DNA from: Aureobasidium sp. EXF-3400
Taxonomy: Eukaryota; Ascomycota; Dothideomycetes; Dothideales; Saccotheciaceae
Direction of reading: 5' to 3'
Assembly: GCA_024195585.1 (NCBI GenBank)
Contig: SWBL01000202.1
Span: 28,465-92,464, forward strand
DNA: 64,000 nt
The notes under the pieces are model-generated. The model did no database searches and had not been told where the DNA came from. It saw nothing but the letters and a program-made list of their open reading frames with translations. Every line of letters starts with the position of its first letter. Positions within the stretch are counted from its first letter, which is position 1. Below are positions 23,766 through 35,480 of this stretch, piece by piece. A program made the position numbers and the translations under genes.

Positions 23766-23781
23766 ACTATCCGAATGCACA
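23766..23781. repeat. Right arm of a 16-bp inverted repeat bracketing the membrane-protein gene
   Basis: ACTATCCGAATGCACA here is the exact reverse complement of 22583-22598. The arms lie on either side of the gene at 22677-23567, about 1.2 kb apart. The arm shares the AATGCACA core with the element family described elsewhere in the window. Confidence 0.4.
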
Positions 23782-24069
23782 GTGTCTTTTTAAACACAAC
23801 GATTGCCATAGAGATACCTCGAAACAACCTATCTCCGTGGGCGTCACTCTGTTTTGTTGAGTATCGTGGATTTTTATAGCAAATTTGTACTATCCTTTCG
23901 CATACAAGAGAGACTCACGTACGTAAACACCGAACAAACAAAGAATCGGCAAAACAGAAACCCTCCTAGCTGCCGTATTGCTAGGAGGGGAAGAGAAAAG
24001 TATTCTACCTTTTCGTCATTATTGTTGTCGTGCGAGGATTACTGGGACCCCTCATGGCATAAAGAAGTT

Positions 24070-24148
24070 GGCGATGAGGAGAGTCGAACCGGTGGACACC
24101 GGCTAACTACATGGGAGACACGAGCTACGACCACTGCGCCATTCCACC
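24070..24148 (-). pseudogene. Degenerate tRNA-like sequence
   Basis: The reverse strand has a canonical A-box (TGGCGCAGTGG) and B-box-like GGTTCGACTCT. A partial acceptor stem GGTGGAA pairs with CATCGCC at five of seven positions, counting wobble pairs. An anticodon loop CCCATGT would give CAT (Met). The T-stem does not pair and U33 is a C, so the gene is probably inactive. A perfect CCGGTG/CACCGG hairpin lies where the variable arm and T-stem should be. Confidence 0.35.
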
Positions 24149-24429
24149 AGTTCGACAAGTGAAATGCCATCTTGCCTTACCATAATGCCTTAGTGAGGCT
24201 GGTCGTTCCTGCCACTTGCAAGTGAGGAAGAATCACGATCACATCAGAATTGCTACTATGCGTTGACTTATGTAATGCCTTGTTCAGAGCCCTACAATTA
24301 CAACAAACCTACAACGTTGTGAAATACAACTTGTCATCTCAACAACCGTGAGCCATCCATCAACGACAATGCCCTCGTCTTACTGGCGCTCCTCCTCGGT
24401 CATTCAGCTTTTGAGGATCCGATGTTCCC

Positions 24430-25213
24430 TCAGCAGTCAATCTTCTTCAGAACATTGATCGTAGTCACCGAAGCATCCTCATAGCTCCCAGCAGCCCAAG
24501 TGGACTCCACAGCCGTGTAAGTAGTGCTCATCGGCTCGAACGAGATTCCAGTTGTGGTTGTAAGATCAGAGCTCATCATGCTTCCACTGCTCTCCGGAGC
24601 ATAGCTGAACATGACAGTAGAAGAGGCAGGCTGAGCGAGATCATCAGTAATGATACCAGCAGCGCCGGAACCATCGCTCAGTGGATCGGAAGTACTGAGT
24701 GGGGCGTATGAGAAACTGTAGCTTGGCTGGGAAGCATTGAAGCCGCAGACACCGAAGTTGGGCATGCAGTTTGTGCCACAGTAGCTGGCGTTTGTACCGC
24801 AGTATCCGTAGCCACTGCACTTTTGGTCAGTCGAGATGTAAAACGCCCATGCGATGGTGGTTCTCTTACCTGCAGCAGAGGCTAGAGGGGCAAAAACCGA
24901 CTCCAGGACCACAGGCGCCGAGACTGCTGTTCGTGTTGTTGTTGCTTGAGGTAGGCGACGGAGATAGGGTTGGATGAATGGCAAGAGTCATGCTTGTGGT
25001 TTGATTGCAGAAGAAGGCGGTGGGGCTGATTGTGTTGTTGACGACAGAAGGCGAGAACGTAGGATGGAGATCGATGGTGATGCTAGGGAAGTCGATTGAG
25101 TAAGGCATGGCTACGCTCAAGCCAGCGGCCAGGGCAATAGAGACGAACTGTGTTCCGGATGTTAGTATGTATAACGAGGATAACTGCAATGCAGAACTTA
25201 CAGGGCTATACAT
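24430..25213 (-). CDS. Secreted chitin-binding (hevein-type) protein
   Basis: Exons 25213-25202 (12 nt), 25147-24870 and 24814-24430 encode 224 residues. The tiny first exon reads MYSP and splices to FVSIALAAGLSVAMP, creating a good signal peptide. Around residues 80-120 lies a type 1 chitin-binding motif: CG, then GFCPSSLCCS, then GYGYCGTNASYCG, then NC and VC. The CCS is itself made across the second intron, strong support for the model. A Ser/Thr-rich C-terminal half follows and ends in KKIDC without a GPI signal. Hevein domains bind chitin; fungal secreted versions act in the wall or may shield chitin from host enzymes. No catalytic domain is present. Confidence 0.82.
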
Positions 25214-27288
25214 GTTTGTATAGACTGGCTGTTCGGGTGGCTGGTGTGTAAGGATGTTTGTTGTTGCAATCGAAAGTAGAGATTTGGAGATTTTGATGTT
25301 GATAAACAACACCATGCGCTGTCTCGGTGCTGGGCGTCGAGACACTTTATGCTCTTTCACACTTGATGGAAGACACCAACTCGATCTTGGAAGAGTGGCA
25401 TGTGTTTGCGTATTTGACTTATCTCTTGCTTTGCATTCTACTCGTCTTGCGCTGTTCTCCAAGACATGCTGTTACATTTCTATTCCCATGCTCAGACAGC
25501 AAGTAACAGGCCTCTCGATCTTGCCATGATCCCACCTATATTTCTTTCTTCGTTAAGATAATTGAACAGGCCAGGAAGCGAAGCTGCTGAGCCACGATGA
25601 TGATTTTAGTTTGTCATAAGATCAGGAGCGCAGGTCACCCTGACCGTAATTTCTGATCGTTCTTTCCAATGTTTTGTTCCTTGTTTTTGAGATGAACGCC
25701 TTTCCTTGAAGAGAGACAGTGACCCAGTCATCATTGTATCGAGTCAGAGGATGTGCGACAGGTGAGATCTCGATCAAATATTTTTTTCTTTCTCGAAGAC
25801 ATAATTGAGATTTGAGAATTGAAGAGGAAAGACGCCATGTGAAAAAGTGGCGTTGACAAGACATGTGATCTACCTTTTCTTGCCATGACCAAGGGCTTTT
25901 TCTTTCGACGGCGTTATTACTTATGCTAGGAGTGCTGTCGAGTATCGAGAAGATAGAAGTGTTGTGTTGTGAGAGTGGCCAAAAGATAGAGACCTGTTTT
26001 CGACGAGATCTGATTGATGATGCGGCTCCACGGGCATCGGCTGGACAGTACTCAGGTACAAAGCACGGCAGATTATGCATGAATCTTAAGTGTGACGTTG
26101 GAAGCATGACGAATGGCAGTTCAACGGGTATAACAGTACGAGATGGAAGCTTGGGAAAGTTTTGGCAGCAATGATGGGTAAGCGTTATACAGGGGGAAAG
26201 GAGACAAGTAAAATTGTTTGTTGATGCTGCACATTTTCGTAGGGGTCGAGCACATCGAGGGTCCGTCTTGCGCAAACACGGGTTCCTTCACCGCCTTTGT
26301 CATGTTTTTTGCTGCTACGGAGACGAGCCGCAGATCTTATACGAGGTGCACAACTTCGGCACATGCTGGGCCAAAGTTCGGAACATGCTTGTCCGGAGGC
26401 TCATGCAGCTTTGACCGAGCCAGCCACCAAGTCGACAGGGATGTAGAGAGAGAGGCAACACTATGCCTTGGCAGACCCTACCTCCATCTGCGCATGAACA
26501 GGTCGCAGTTCTCATAAGGATACGGAGAGGAGCTCCAGTAATAGGCCGTTATGTCTTGTGGATATGTATGAGAGATAAACAGAACAGAAGTGTTTCGTGA
26601 GAGGGCCGATAGCAGTCCGACCGTAACGGCTAAATAAAGCCAAGGAAGCTTAAGTAGGATTTAGACAAAGTTTAGTAGAATTTGGGCAGATCAGAGCCGA
26701 GTCAGGCAAGGTAGAGAGAGTTTTTGAAACATGGTCGACAGCCCTTGATACAGGAACCAGCGAGGTCAGAGAAGAGGTCACACGGCATTGATGGGTTTGG
26801 AGAGGGTGAAATGCAGAGGGAAGCTGCAGGATAAACAGCATAGGTATGTGAAAGGCAACAGGTGACCAGGCTGGCCGGGTCAGTGGTGGACGGGGCCGCG
26901 ATTGTGATTGCTGTCGGTATCCCAACCCCATCCAGCCCACCCCGGTCCCAGACATAGCGCCATCCTTGGTTTTCTGCGCCTCTCTCGGGCTTTCTGCTCA
27001 GCTGCCCTGTGATTTCCTCTTCTTTCCCATCTCTCCCTTTGCACACCAACGCACTCCACACAATCTTTAATCAACAGTCAATCGGGCGAGACATTGATCC
27101 CAGCGAACGCCGTTTTACATCCAGAATCGATATAGAAATCAAAACAACGGTCCTAAGCCACCCTTCGTTCCCCTTGGCACCGTCTTCCGGCCTTACTGGA
27201 TATTATCTTCTTTCGCTGCCCTCTTTGGAAACACACACACCTTCATATCCTAAGCTAGACTCACCAGCAGGACTTTCACAATAACAAG
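25214..27288. other. Divergent intergenic region, about 2.1 kb
   Basis: The region lies between two divergent genes for surface proteins and should hold both promoters. A 217-codon open frame on the minus strand (25622-26275) has no domain, signal or intron pattern and is not accepted as a gene. The last 250 nt before 27289 are C/A-rich leader-like sequence. Confidence 0.5.
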
Positions 27289-27854
27289 ATGCGCTCCTCG
27301 ACATTCATCACACTGGTCGCAGCACCGCTGTTGGCCCTCGCTGCACCTCAACAACAGAACCAGGATGCACCGCTAATCACCGCCGCACCCGAGAGCCACA
27401 GCACCGCGTCTTTGCCCACACAAACTGTAGCTCCTGGTGATGCCTGGAACGCCGATGCCTCGAATGTAGTACTAGAGTAAGCAGTTCTCTTTCCTTTGCT
27501 TCGACTCAATGCTGACAAGACACCAGACTTCGTCAGGACCCCAACCTACTGGCCACGAAAGCAGCAGGACAAGTCCCCGTTGTCGAAGACTACTGGATGG
27601 CCGACCACTGGGACTCTGTCCAGAGTACCGAGATCTGGTCTCACTTTATCTACACCCAGACCTTCGCATCGGCCCCTGGCCAAATGGAAACGGCCGCCTC
27701 TGGAAACATCGGCTTGGGTACACACACCGGAGTGATTGGTGTCGCCAAAGCTGCAACTGGTGCTGGCGCTTCGGTCATGCCCAAGGGCTCGCTGTACACC
27801 GCCGCTTTGGGTCTGGCTGGTGTTGCCGCTGGTATGGCTGTTGTCCTGCTGTAA
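27289..27854 (+). CDS. GPI-anchored cell-surface protein, unknown family
   Basis: Exons 27289-27476 and 27527-27854 (50-nt intron) encode 171 residues. The N-terminus MRSSTFITLVAAPLLALAAP is a signal peptide. The C-terminus (AALGLAGVAAGMAVVLL) is a hydrophobic tail preceded by small residues, as in GPI-anchor signals. The middle contains VVEDYWMADHWDSVQSTEIWSHFIYTQTF, rich in Trp and acidic residues, and a Gly/Ala-rich stretch before the tail. No cysteines lie in the mature part. I do not recognise the domain. The splice restores a frame that is open to the stop and includes the GPI tail, which supports the model. It sits in a block of wall-related genes. Confidence 0.75.
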
Positions 27855-28659
27855 TTGACACACGTCATGCTGCTTGCCTTATCTCGCCCTCACGTGCGTC
27901 GATCACCACACGCACCCATGCTCGATCAAGTCTCGACACATGTCGTGCCCACGTCCACGACTCAGCCCTTGTGTCATCAGGCCATCTACCACCGCATGGT
28001 CACTTCCACCTAGACACCTGTACTCCAACTCCCACGAGTACTTTTTTCACACGCGTCTCCTGCATCACCAAACTACTTGATCCTTCTCTGCGAACTTTTG
28101 CATAGCATAACCGGAGTTCTGATTTCTTCTTTTCCGCCCATGCCTTTGTTTTTGGCTCATGCGACAAGTGACCAATCGTCGCAATACCTTCCGTACTCGC
28201 GAGTCAGGATTGCTCGTATACGGGCTAATAATACACTCATTGCCTCACCGCCGGTTGTTTCGAGAACAAGGACGAGCGCATAACAAATACACCGCAACAC
28301 GCATATAGAAATGTCCGCTTTCTTTTGTCTTTTGATGCCAATATACCAAAACACTCTCAAGCTTACCACTCACTTCCTTCGTCTTTCTGTCTTCCCATGG
28401 TCCGCATATAATCCCTCCCAATTCTGTGACTGATACGCTTTTGTAGCCTGCCTTCATTACTAAGTGCAAGTGTTTTGTTCATGTTGCGCGCGTTTCATAG
28501 AAAGTAACTTCGAGACCAAGTCAGTGCTCCTATTAATCAGCACTGCGCAGATTCAAGGCTTCCAGGATGCTTATGCCAGACTCAAAAGCTCTGAGAGCAC
28601 TGGGGGACTTGCAGAAGCCGACCAGAATCGCCAGGAGCATTGCACGTCAGGACAGTAGG

Positions 28660-28955
28660 TCAAGTGAAGATAAAAAACACGCAGGGAGAAGGTAAGCACC
28701 GCCGTCCAGCTGTGTACTGCCCATATTGACAGCAGAGACGCACCGCTCCGTCCCGTAGCTGCTGGGTACATTGTGTGACTGACTGACATTCCAGAACTCC
28801 TCATACATGAAAACGGGTCCTGTCCGAATTCACAGTGCGTTCAGGATCAATACCTTGAGATGGGCAATCAGAATGTGGCATATTCGGCCGTGCCAATCAC
28901 TGTCTCCCGCACAAGCAGATCACCATTCGTCATTTCTTGTTGCGTTGATCGAATC
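28660..28955 (-). pseudogene. Decayed fragment of a GH16 gene (C-terminal part)
   Basis: The minus strand is collinear with the last third of the intact GH16 gene at 29209-29500. Shared blocks include GGCCGAA, TCTCAAGGTAT, GATCCT, CTGTGAATTC, TTCATGTATGA and TTCTCCCTGC before the stop region. Small insertions and deletions break the frame, yet a tail resembling YPAA followed by a hydrophobic GPI signal can still be read. It is a truncated tandem duplicate: nothing upstream of about 28955 matches except a short string near 28965-29000. The copy has no catalytic region. Confidence 0.7.
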
Positions 28956-29208
28956 GGACTCCTAGTGCTTTGAGGATCAGCGTATTGAACAGGGAAGCAT
29001 CAGCCTATTGATTTCTTCCTGTTCAACGACATTGTCCATGTTATTGAGACTTGCATCTCCGCGTGTTATGAACCGATGCAGTGTCACTATCACACTGCAC
29101 GATGATACGTCAATCCGAGGTGCAGCCAGGGAGACATACATGAAACACGTCTCTCACTAGACAAAGCTGGCTTTTGGTAACTGTTGTGCATCCAGATGAT
29201 AGACTGAC

Positions 29209-30770
29209 TCAAAAAACAAGCAGGGAGAAAGCAAGCATCCATCCAAGTACTGGCCATAACACAGACGCGTACAATGACAGGGATGCACTACTTGCTGCCG
29301 GATATATCGTCTGATTAGCATTCCCGTTCTCATACATGAAGAACATGGTCTTGCCTGAATTCACAGTACTGCTCTGAGGATCGATACCTTGAGAGGGAAA
29401 GTCAGGAATCTGACACGTTCGGCCGTTCCAGTCACTGTTTCCACAAGCACCACGCCATTCGCTTTCCCGTGTCGCGTTGCTCGAGTTGAAGTAGGCCTTC
29501 ACATAGCTGAGCGTGAGAACAGCGTCCTGGGCTGGTGGGCCTCCACTCCAGCCAGGGTTACCCGTGGACCAGTGATTGAGCATTAAGGTGCCAGGGGCGT
29601 CAGGGGCATCACCGTCGAAGGTATTCTCGAACTCCTGAAGCAGCTGACCGTCGGCGAAGAAGACAATTCGCTCTGGTGTCCAGTCGAACCTGTATTCATG
29701 GTAGCCATCGCTAGGCTTGAACGGCAGGTTCTGAATGCGAAAGGTGCTTGTGTTAATGGCGTTGTAATTCGCATCTGCGGAGGCTGGCGACTGAATGACC
29801 AGGTTGATTGGTGACGAGCCATTCTGATCAATGCTTTGCCGGCTCAGATACTCCAAATCGATCTCCTGAGAGTCGTTACGATACTGTGCTTTGAGTCAAT
29901 TGCATATTCTTGATGGGTCCGACCTGTGGACTCACCCAGAAGAAGGCAGCACAGGTGCCAGCAACTTCACTCATTTTCATGCCAACTCTGAAGCTCCCGT
30001 AACGCATATCCCGACGTAGGCTATCGATCTCTCCAGACCGAACCATCTGGTCACCAACTGGTCCTAGCAGATCTTGTTGACCCCTGACCCAGAGTTGCAG
30101 GCCCGGTGCGCCTCCTAGCTTTCCTTTGCCAGTCCAGTCCTTGCGGGAGGGAAGCGGATTTAAGATGACGTTTTCAGTCTCAGCAGCTTTGCCATAAGGT
30201 CCCCTGGCTGCTGATGGCGTGAGATTGTATGCTTGCACGGCCCAGCCTACAGCTTCCGAAGCAGGTACGTCAATACTATCGGGAAGATTGTATAGATGTA
30301 AGAAGTCCGTTTCTAAGAAATCGGTGAACAAGGCGAAGGGGCTCGACCCATTGGTAGCGTTGACCGTGTAGCCACACTCGCAGCTAGGATGGGCGATCTC
30401 TAGTGTTCAAAGTACAAGGGTCAGCAAAGAGCTGATCATGAAAGCAACAAGTCCTACATCCTCCCCGTGTGCAAAGGTTCGTAACGCGTGTAGCTGTAGA
30501 AATGCACAGTAGTTTCTGAAAACCGGATAAGTCCATCGAGATGCGACGTCCGCTCGACTCTCTAGGGACACATCTCTGATTTGGAAGCAATCGTGCATTT
30601 TTATAAGCAGAAGATCGCTCTATACCTTCGTGGGAGGAGCGTAGGAGCCGGCTTTAGCACACGGGGAGGATAGTTTTGGCCAACTCACTCATTCCGTAGG
30701 CACGGCCAAGCAGGCCTGCGAACAAAGCAAGACCAATCGTGATGACACACGTATATGATCCGCTGCGCAT
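29209..30770 (-). CDS. GH16 glycosidase, GPI-anchored type
   Basis: Exons 30770-30689, 30399-29936 and 29883-29209 encode 406 residues. Residues 1-26 form a signal peptide. The conserved start CECGYTVNATNG and FTDFLETDF follow. The catalytic GH16 signature EIDLE lies at 189-193, with Glu189 as likely nucleophile, Asp191, and Glu193 as acid/base. Then come HEYRFDWTPERIVFFADG and a cysteine pair region. The C-terminus (AASSASLSLYASVLWPVLGWMLAFSLLVF) is a GPI-anchor signal. The family hydrolyses or transglycosylates beta-glucans at the cell wall; the exact substrate cannot be read from sequence. Intron 2 is a normal 52 nt, but intron 1 is 289 nt because it contains a 214-bp inverted-repeat element. 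Without the element it would be about 75 nt. Confidence 0.87.
30458..30671. mobile_element. MITE-like element, copy B, within an intron of the GH16 gene
   Basis: The element is 214 bp with perfect 15-bp terminal inverted repeats: ATCCTCCCCGTGTGC at 30458-30472 and GCACACGGGGAGGAT at 30657-30671. Internally AAATGCAC and GTGCATTT form a second, subterminal inverted repeat. There is no coding capacity. It is homologous to 3965-4184. A target-site duplication is not certain: TA-like bases flank both ends but do not align cleanly. It lies entirely within intron 1 of the GH16 gene, leaving splice sites intact. Confidence 0.75.
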
Positions 30771-31956
30771 GGCTGAAAGGATGTTGAAGACGGTCAAAGT
30801 GTAGAAAATAGACAGATGCCGAGGATAGACGAAGGACGGTTGTGTTTAGAATGGAAAAAGACTGATAACCACTTCCATACTCGGGAGGAAGTAACGATTT
30901 GTAGTGCTGTGATGATGACGAGTCAGTCGTCCGTACTTTCCTGCCATCTACATCGTTCTCGACAGCTTGCGCAACCTCACAAAAGGCAAGGATGACTGTG
31001 AAAAGTAGACATCACAAAGGTCGATCCCTTCCTGGAAAACCTTTGACAGCCACCCCTCCAAAGCATTTTTCGGCGCTGTCACCCCTCTAGTGGCCGAACC
31101 AAACAACCCCAGGCCTTGCCTTTGCGACACCACTCAGCCTGGAGGGGGTCAAGCTGTCGAACCTGGCTGCTGAACGGGTAGCTGGGAGAAAGGGTCGTGT
31201 GTTGTACTGCCGATCCGCATGCAGGGCTAGAGCTTGGAAGCTTGCATGTCTCAGCCTGTTACTGTGTAACCAAGCACCACGAAACACAAAACAATTGGTC
31301 CAGAGAAGGATGAATAATAAAGGGAGAAGTTTATACGGACCTAATCGACCAATGCATAGCAGAGCCTCTTGACTGTGTTGGACGCAGCATATCATCTCAC
31401 TTCCATATGCTCTCCTTTCTTTCTCCATCTCTGATCTACCTTGCTGTCTCTGAGACCTTGCACACACCACATGTAACTCCGCAATTACGAAGAAAAACAG
31501 AAGACATGAATCATCCGTGACTCATTTCCCATACCTGGCTTTATTCCTGCCAGATCCTCGAACGCGCTAACGCCGATAACAAAACACCTTCTTGCCTTTT
31601 TGATGTCCAACCAGTTCCTATCTGCCTTGCTGCTGTTGGCTATAGCCGGGCGGCAGTATTTTCGACGAACTTGACATACATGCATGTACATCCTCCCGAT
31701 GCAATTTTCGAATGTCTGTGGCTCCTTGAGTCGTATTATTTTGCTTGATATGATCCTGCCGGTGCGTGGCAACAGTTCCTGGTGTCCGTGATAACGATGA
31801 GTGAGATACTCGGTTTTGGTTTTCGATACTGGGATCGATGCGTTCGTCCCTTTGAACATAGCATGATCGGCTTTTGGAGGCTCACAAGAAACCCGATTCG
31901 GAAAGTAATCTGTTTCGACTCAGCAAGATGCTCGTCTCAAAAGGTGTCAGCATGGC
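30771..31956. other. Intergenic, GH16 promoter to RasGEF 3' end
   Basis: About 1.2 kb without a supported gene. A 127-codon open frame on the minus strand (31087-31470) has no recognisable features. The part nearest 30771 should be the GH16 promoter; the rest includes the RasGEF 3' UTR. Confidence 0.45.
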
Positions 31957-34900
31957 TTACCGGGCGATCTTCTCATCCTCTCTCTCTCGCGGCTCAACTG
32001 CCAAACTGCGGTCGTACATCTCGTGCACGTCGCCTGCTGTTTGCATGTTCGTGAGGATGTACTCTTGAAGCTCGGGGACAGGCTGCAGTGGATAGGGCAC
32101 ATTCTGGTACTGTTGGATATCGCGAATGACCTCGGCAGTCTTGCTGCGCTTGGCGAAGTTGATGAGGTTGGTCTTCTTAATGACTCCTGGAATACCATCC
32201 TCGATGAAGGTAAGGTCGGTCAAGTAAACACCTGCTACCATGTCAGCAATAGGCAAGGTGATCAACGATCATTGACGTACCAAAGAATGGAATGCATGGG
32301 GGGTTGGCCTTGTGCAATGTTTCTCTGTAGTCTGAGAAGTTCTTAGTGCTTCCCATCAACTTCCTCATGACCTCCAAGGTTGCTTGGGTCTTTTGGTTAA
32401 CCTGAGCCCATGTGCGACCGAGACGATGAATAGGTGCTGTGCCCAGCGCTGAAATGATCGACGTGAGAGTCGAATAGTTGTTGAGTTGACGGCATTTCTA
32501 GACAGTGTTAGCATTGAAAATCTTCAGACCTCAAGAGCACAAGCTTACATCAGCGACTGCCACGAAATGCTTAATAACGATCACACGTCTCTTGACATCG
32601 GCTTGAGTCAGAATCATCTGAGCAACCCAGTTGGTGAGTTGATTAGAGTGTAGAATCAAAGCCTTGACGTTAGCAGCAGGATCAGGCTCGTTGGGTTGTA
32701 GCTTCTTTTGCCAAGTCTTGTTCAAGCACTCAGTAGCCTTGATCTTGCAGTACAGTCTACACTCAATGATGGTGAGCTGTCTAGCAAATTCCAGAGCATC
32801 GATATCGAGGAATTTCAGCTTTTTGATGTTCTTCGGGATGATCGGTGTAGGCGTTCTTTCAGAGTTCAGTGTCAACACCAAGCGTTTGCCAGGAGCATCT
32901 TGTCCGCGCATTCTTTGTTCGATGGCTGTCATCAGAGGACCAGCACCAGGAGTGCTGCCAGAAGCAACTGTTTCTTTTGCGAAGGAGTAGACTCTCTGCA
33001 TGAGTTGTTGGTTCGCGTCGCTATTCTCTTCCATCCAGTAGTTGTCAAACCAACTCTTCAGAATGTTGACTACACGGAATCTGATGGGCTTTTGCTTTTT
33101 GTTGACCCACGTCTCGAGGTCAAGAGGGTTCAGACCGTAAGGGGGTTGCACGTTCCATCGTTTGACCAACATCTCAAACAGGTCACTGGCATTTGTGAAT
33201 GATCGGTAGGTCAGTAAGAATGTGTTGTTGAATGGCGAGTCCAGGCGATCGTGTCGCGTCAGTTGTTCGACCAGACCAGTCAATGTACCGCCACGCAATT
33301 GAGCAGGAACAAGCTTAGTGTCATAGGCGATTTCGCCTTCGTGGTCAAGTTTGAGGAAGTCTGGTACATCCTCTTGCTGTATCGTTGCGGGCACTTCGCC
33401 AAAGAAGCGCTTGAGTTTCGAGTTGTCTGCAAGACGTGGTGTCTCGACAGTCGGCTCAGGGCCTTCTACGAAGCTCTTTGCAGAACCCATGCCGTCAGGC
33501 TTACCCCTCAAAGTCAACCCTCCACGAGATTCCTCAACGTAGGTACTTTCGCTGTTGCGGTTGTCTTCAATCGGTAGTGCAGCCGAGTCCTGAGGCATCA
33601 TCTCCGCTAATAATTGCAGAGAAAATTGCAACTGGGTGGAAGACATGTCAAGCTCACGCGAGACAAGCCTGACATGGGTAATGCGCTCCTCAAGCGAACT
33701 ACCTCTATGATCAGACCATTCGTCACTCAGAGGACTGGCCACGGTCTGGCAGGCGACCACCAATTCTGAGGAGTTGTCGTAGAACTTCTGCTTCTGGGTG
33801 CTGAAATCAATAATTTGGGGATTCCTGAAGGTAGATCCAAGCGGTGCCAAGTTGATACTCTCGACAACAGCAGAATATGGCCGGCAGGCTTCAATGACTC
33901 GACAAGCGTCCTCAGAGATCACCTGGCTAACCTTCTTATGCTTCTTAGGTGTTACCAATTTGTCGTTGAAGGCCAGATGCTTGTCCAAACGACGGACGCT
34001 GATAGAAATGTTCTTCCTCATATCATCCATGCGTTCTAGCAGAGTCTGGTCAAGGTGCGCATTGGGTTCGATGACGGTATCCGTGTCTTGCTGGAGGAAA
34101 GGCTGCGATGCAGCAGATGGATCGCCTAGAACTAGACCGTTGTTCTGCCAACTTCCACCCGAACGAATGCCTGACACGAAGCCAGGTGTGAGACGCGGGA
34201 TCTCTTCACCCCGTTGCTGGCGTGCAACTTCAACATAGCCGTATACGCCATGCAACAAGCCTTCGGCCTCTTGCAAGCACTTGGAATACGAGTCTGGGGT
34301 TGTAAAGTCTGCGGCGGCAAAATGGGAAGACAAGACCAGCTTGGAGAAGCTCGACATCATCTCTCTGAAATGAGGATACAAGGCTTTGTTTGTCGAGATG
34401 ATCGAGGGGTTGCCAGAGTGGTTGTCAGTGGTACCGGAGCCTGCTGCAAGCAAAAGACGAAGGTGGTCCGAGATATCTTCTGCTCTCTTCACAAACTCGC
34501 TCTTGTGGCTGTTGTCGATCGACTCCCGATAACGCTGGACGGCTCTGCGCATGTCCTCGACCAGTGTATTCCAAGTAAGAAGGACTGTCTGAGAGTCGTC
34601 GAAGCAGCGACGTGAAATCACCAGGTCGTCTTTCTGTGCGGGTGTAACAGGGCTGTTGATAAACGAGGTCATGGCGGTGCCATTGGAATGGTTGAGGTAA
34701 CTTGAGTTGGACATGTTGGCGACATCGGTACGCGATCTGGTGAGAGGGGACGTGTTTCTAAGCGACTCGGACGAAGTTGCGGGAGAGAGGACGTTTGAGA
34801 CATACGAGCCTCGATTGCGCTGGAAAGGGGTGGAGGTTAGAGGAGCCTTCTTTGTCTCAATTGCACACGACACTCACCAAAGACGTCCTCGAGCGCGTCA

Positions 34901-35480
34901 TGTCGGCCTCGCTCGCGGATTCGTAGTCGGCTTCGGATTCGGGACGCTCGTAGCCACGTGCAAGCATCTCGGGTGGAGGACGAGACTGGTCGTGCTGGAG
35001 CACATGGTATCGATCGTGGGGACCAGGTTCGGCATGTTGTGTGGGATTCTCAAGTGGTAGTTCCATTGTGCTGACGCCTGTCAAGGTGTTGAAGTAGAAG
35101 AGTCGGCCGTCGGGTGTGGCCTGTGGTATCCAGAAGGCAGCCTCCTCCTGATTATCCTGCACAGATTCGGTGTGACGATAAGAAGACTCGGGGACGACAT
35201 CATCGAGGTGGTTGCGTGCATGAGGTTGAGTGTGTGCATCCGACATGCGGGCAGACTGAGCAGCGGCGTCGTTGGGCTGGGTGATGAGCTCGCAGTAGTT
35301 GCTAGGAAACCATCCTCGCACGCCGCGGATTATGCCATCCCACCAGCCGCTCTCGAGTTGGGTGATGACCTGGATGATGTCGCCTTGTCGGAAGCTCAGA
35401 CTGGTGCGATCGTCGGCGTCGTAGTCGTAGAGAGCGCGCACATACATGGTGCCCATTGGTGAGGATGCGAGGCCATTCAT
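31957..35480 (-). CDS. Cdc25-type Ras guanine nucleotide exchange factor
   Basis: Exons 35480-34878, 34819-32549, 32497-32281 and 32231-31957 encode 1121 residues. Domain order: SH3 about 12-66 (ALYDYDADDRTSLSFRQGDIIQV, then GWWDGIIRGVRGWFPSNYCELI); WW-like about 115-150 (AAFWIPQATPDGRLFYFNTLTGVSTMELP); a long linker; RasGEF N-terminal domain about 697-830; catalytic RasGEF about 869-1100 (ALEFARQLTIIE, then KATECLNKTW, VYLTDLTFIEDGIPGV). All intron phases agree and each join restores family sequence. Such proteins activate Ras upstream of adenylate cyclase and MAP kinase and control growth, morphogenesis and nutrient response at the plasma membrane. The first ATG after a stretch of non-ATG codons was chosen; a further upstream coding exon cannot be excluded. 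Confidence 0.9.

Noticed and set aside
25622..26275. 217-codon open frame on the minus strand
   Set aside because: No domain, signal peptide, homology pattern or compatible introns; sequence composition looks non-coding, and it lies in a divergent promoter region.
31087..31470. 127-codon minus-strand frame in the GH16-RasGEF interval
   Set aside because: Mixed composition without domain or signal; not connected by introns to neighbours.
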